Origin: Polyangiaceae bacterium
Lineage (GTDB): Bacteria > Myxococcota_A > Polyangia > Polyangiales > Polyangiaceae
Length of the DNA: 32,044 nt
NCBI GenBank assembly: GCA_022842465.1
Contig: JALHPN010000095.1
Coordinates: 1-32,044, forward strand
Direction of reading: 5' to 3'
Part shown: positions 29,707-32,044 of the stretch, piece by piece
Layout: every line of letters starts with the position of its first letter
Position numbering within the stretch: the stretch's first letter is position 1
Program-made: the position numbers and the translations under genes
The notes under the pieces: model-generated
The model's database searches: none
The model's input: the letters and a program-made list of their open reading frames with translations, nothing else
What the model was told of the DNA's origin: nothing

Positions 29707-32044
29707 ATGCGAAAGCCACTACCCTCGCGAAACGCCGTGCTGGACCTCCTCGGGGGCGAGGGTCGGCCCGTCCACGCGCAGGAGATCGCGAAGCGCTTGG
29801 ACGTCGGCCCTGCGAGCTTCGACGGCCTCCTCCGGATGCTCGACTCGCTCGTCTTCGACGGCGTCCTCCGCGCGCGAGGGCAGCAGTTCGAGCTCGAAGG
29901 CGGCAAGGCGAAGGCGAAGGCGCCGCGTGACGAGCGGCCGGCCCGGACGGAGCGGGGCGAGCGGCCCGCGCGGGGCGAGCGGCCCCTCCGGGGCGAGCGG
30001 CCGGCACGAGATCGGCGCGACGGCGTCCTCACGATCAACCCGCGCGGCTTCGGGTTCGTCGCGAGCCCGGTCGCGACGGGAGACGACGTGTTCATCCCCG
30101 CCGAGTCGCTCTCCGGCGCGATGCACGGGGACAAGGTCGTCGTCGAGATCGTGGCGCGCGGCCATCGCGGCGCCGAGGGACAGATCGTGGAGATCAAGGA
30201 GCGCAGCCACACGCGCGTCTCCGGCATCCTCCGCCGGCGCGCGAAGAGCGCCTGGGTCGAGCCCGACGACCCGCGCGTGCGTGGACCGGTCGTGCTGACG
30301 AACGAGATCGACATGCGCGACGGCGAGGGGAACAGCGGCGTGGACGGCCAGGTCGTCGTCGTGCAGATCACGCGTTTCCCGACCGAGCCGAACGAGAACC
30401 CCGAGGGCAAGCTCGTCGCCGTGCTCGGCGCGCCGGGCGAGCTCTCGGTCGAGATCAGGAAGATCCTCCTCCTCGAGAAGGTCGAGGAGGTCCACGGAGA
30501 CGCGGCGATCGCCGAGGCGGAGGCCTACGGCCTCGAGGTGCCGGAGGAGATGCTCGCCGGCCGCGAGGATCTCACGCACATCCCGCTCCCGACGATCGAT
30601 CCCGACGACGCGCGCGATCACGACGACGCGGTCTGGGTCGAGAGGACGAGCGGCGGCGGATACCAGCTCTGGGTCGCGATCGCCGACGTGAGCTCCTACG
30701 TGCGCCCGGGAACGAAGATCGACGAGGAGGCGCAGGCTCGCGGCTGCAGCATCTATCTCCCCGATCGCGCGATCCCGATGCTCCCGCGTGCGCTCTCCTC
30801 GAACCTCTGCTCGCTCCTCCCCGACGTCATCCGGCTCTGCCTCTGCGTCCACGCCGAGCTCGACGCGAAGGGGAACGTCAAGAGCACGCGACTCATCCGC
30901 GGCTTCATGCGGAGCGCGGCGAAGCTCACCTACGGCGGCGTCGCGAAGGCGCTCGGCTTGACCGAGGAGGGGACCGATCAGCCGAAGGCGATCGAGATGA
31001 TCGACGGGCTCCGCGTGGCGGCCGAGCTCTCGCGGCTCCTCCGCGGCAAGCGGATGAAGCGGGGCGCGCTCGACTTCGACCTCCCGGAGGCGGTCGTGAA
31101 GCTCGGGCCGGACGGCAAGCCGATCAGCGTCGGCAAGCGGTCGCAGGACCCGGGGATGAAGAAGGCGTACCAGCTCATCGAGGAGCTGATGCTCTTCGCG
31201 AACGAGACGGTCGCAGAGTGGCTCTTGAAGAACGAGCTGCCCGGCGTCTTCCGCGTGCACCTCGCGCCGGATCCGAAGAAGCTCGAGCGGCTCGCTTCGA
31301 TGTGCGAGGCGCTCGGCGTCGAGTTCGACGTCGACGAGACGCAGACGCCGAAGGGCCTCGCGACGCTCCTCAAGACCTTCGCGGATCATCCGAGCGCCAA
31401 CGTCTTGAACAGCTTGCTGCTCCGATCGATGAAGCAGGCGACGTACGACGTCGCGAACCTCGGCCACTTCGGCCTCGCGTCGCAGGCGTACCTCCACTTC
31501 ACGTCGCCGATCCGCCGGTACCCGGACCTCGTCGTGCACAGGATCGTGCACGCGGCGCTCGAGAAGGACGGAGCGGCGCGGCGAAAGGCGCTCGCACGCT
31601 CGGCGAAGCAGGAGTCCCTCGAAGAGGCGGCGCTCGCGTCGTCGATCGCGGAGCGCCGCGCGATGGAGATCGAGCGCGCGACGGTGGACGTCTACCGCTG
31701 CTTCTACATGATGAACCACATCGGCGAGCGCTTCGAGGGGGGGATCTCGGCCTTCGTCGGCTCGGGCTGCTTCGTCACGATCGACGATCCGTTCGTCGAC
31801 GTGCTCGTCCGCACGGAGGACATGGGCGGCGACTTCGTCATCGACGACGAGGGCCTCACCGCGACGAGCTCGCGGAGCGGAGACTCGATCCGCCTCGGGG
31901 ATCGGGTGATGGTGGAGATCAGCGACTGCGCGATCCTGAGGCGAACGGTCTACGCGTGGCTCGTGAGCGGCGAGGCGCGGCGCGGCGGGACGCGCGGAGC
32001 CCGGGCCGAGCGGCCCGTTCGGAGGCCGTTCGAAGGAGGAGGCG
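29707..32044 (+). CDS. rnr: Ribonuclease R (3' end cut by window)
   Basis: From ATG 29707, with GGAAGGGGG just upstream, the frame stays open to the right edge (779 codons). Domains in order: a winged-helix start (SRNAVLDLLGGEGRPVHAQE, about 1-65), a basic linker with three RGERPA-type repeats (about 73-105), a cold-shock domain (GVLTINPRGFGFVASP), a second CSD, the RNB nuclease with TIDPDDARDHDDAV bearing the metal Asp cluster and the family block SQAYLHFTSPIRRYPDLVVH, and an S1 domain (about 675-760, FEGGISAFVGSGCFVTID). It is a processive 3'-5' exoribonuclease that degrades structured RNA. After the S1 domain the chain becomes Arg/Gly-rich (ARRGGTRGARAERPVRR), a basic tail whose end is outside the window. 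Confidence 0.96.
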   Translation, partial: MRKPLPSRNAVLDLLGGEGRPVHAQEIAKRLDVGPASFDGLLRMLDSLVFDGVLRARGQQFELEGGKAKAKAPRDERPARTERGERPARGERPLRGERPARDRRDGVLTINPRGFGFVASPVATGDDVFIPAESLSGAMHGDKVVVEIVARGHRGAEGQIVEIKERSHTRVSGILRRRAKSAWVEPDDPRVRGPVVLTNEIDMRDGEGNSGVDGQVVVVQITRFPTEPNENPEGKLVAVLGAPGELSVEIRKILLLEKVEEVHGDAAIAEAEAYGLEVPEEMLAGREDLTHIPLPTIDPDDARDHDDAVWVERTSGGGYQLWVAIADVSSYVRPGTKIDEEAQARGCSIYLPDRAIPMLPRALSSNLCSLLPDVIRLCLCVHAELDAKGNVKSTRLIRGFMRSAAKLTYGGVAKALGLTEEGTDQPKAIEMIDGLRVAAELSRLLRGKRMKRGALDFDLPEAVVKLGPDGKPISVGKRSQDPGMKKAYQLIEELMLFANETVAEWLLKNELPGVFRVHLAPDPKKLERLASMCEALGVEFDVDETQTPKGLATLLKTFADHPSANVLNSLLLRSMKQATYDVANLGHFGLASQAYLHFTSPIRRYPDLVVHRIVHAALEKDGAARRKALARSAKQESLEEAALASSIAERRAMEIERATVDVYRCFYMMNHIGERFEGGISAFVGSGCFVTIDDPFVDVLVRTEDMGGDFVIDDEGLTATSSRSGDSIRLGDRVMVEISDCAILRRTVYAWLVSGEARRGGTRGARAERPVRRPFEGGG
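29953..30006 (+). repeat. Three 18-bp tandem repeats in the RNase R linker
   Basis: Three consecutive 18-bp units starting CGGGGCGAGCGGCC (29953, 29971, 29989) encode RGERPA, RGERPL and RGERPA. The frame is kept. Likely slippage product in an unstructured, positively charged linker. Confidence 0.85.

Noticed and set aside
29719..31719. 666-codon leftward open frame
   Set aside because: Antisense to RNase R, whose catalytic motifs are unambiguous.
1..32044. tRNA, rRNA, insertion sequences, prophage or toxin-antitoxin genes
   Set aside because: No tRNA T-loop with cloverleaf pairing, rRNA core sequence, transposase or integrase motif, or terminal inverted repeats were found on either strand by eye.

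Overview
The window reads as a piece of chromosome from a high-GC delta-type bacterium, most likely a myxobacterium (Myxococcota, probably Polyangiales). This rests on content, not a database search: GC is very high throughout. The gene set includes a Hanks-type kinase fused to HEAT repeats, a degenerate HD-GYP/DUF4388 protein, a Cys-rich 'DPANCGACG' lipoprotein, an RCC1-repeat lipoprotein, many lipoproteins of unknown function and a near-consensus sigma-54 promoter. No rRNA, tRNA, insertion sequence, prophage or CRISPR array was seen. Both window edges cut genes: a 3'-truncated signalling protein at the left and a 3'-truncated RNase R at the right.

Layout. 1-5793 (minus): a two-gene signalling operon, Ser/Thr kinase then degenerate HD-GYP + DUF4388 protein, joined by an ATGA overlap. 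5982-8697: a small HMA metal-binding protein (plus) convergent with a large P1B-type ATPase-like protein (minus) that lacks the residues needed for catalysis. 8774-10039 (minus): acetylornithine aminotransferase. 10113-11018 (minus): RCC1-repeat lipoprotein. 11215-13196 (minus): rlmI-like rRNA methyltransferase plus HAD phosphatase, overlapping by ATGA. 13476-15889 (plus): an outer-membrane beta-barrel protein behind a probable sigma-54 promoter, then lnt. 15991-17095 (minus): HU and ybeY. 17155-20056 (plus): a tightly overlapped GT2 / C45 acyltransferase-like / LolA-like operon. 20114-23467 (plus): a small unknown protein, a GNAT acetyltransferase, an OmpA-family protein and a Cys-rich lipoprotein. 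23468-26032 (minus): thyA-folA, then a Cys-rich lipoprotein and a BtuF-like protein without signal peptide. 26222-26491 (plus): a small lipoprotein. 26519-28472 (minus): lpoB and a COG3014-like lipoprotein. 28565-29614 (minus): a VKOR-DsbA fusion. 29707-end (plus): RNase R.

How it fits together. Much of the window is devoted to the cell envelope. It has six probable lipoproteins, the enzyme that finishes lipoprotein acylation (Lnt), a LolA-like carrier, two outer-membrane proteins, a peptidoglycan-synthase activator (LpoB) and a periplasmic disulfide-forming fusion. Housekeeping genes (argD, thyA, folA, rlmI, ybeY, hup, rnr) are interspersed. The least explained parts are the two apparent pseudoenzymes (P-type ATPase-like and HD-GYP-like), the GT2/C45/LolA operon, and the BtuF-like protein co-transcribed with thymidylate synthesis genes.

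Every stretch longer than 300 bases contains a gene; the longest intergenic gaps (about 190-280 bp) are annotated below.
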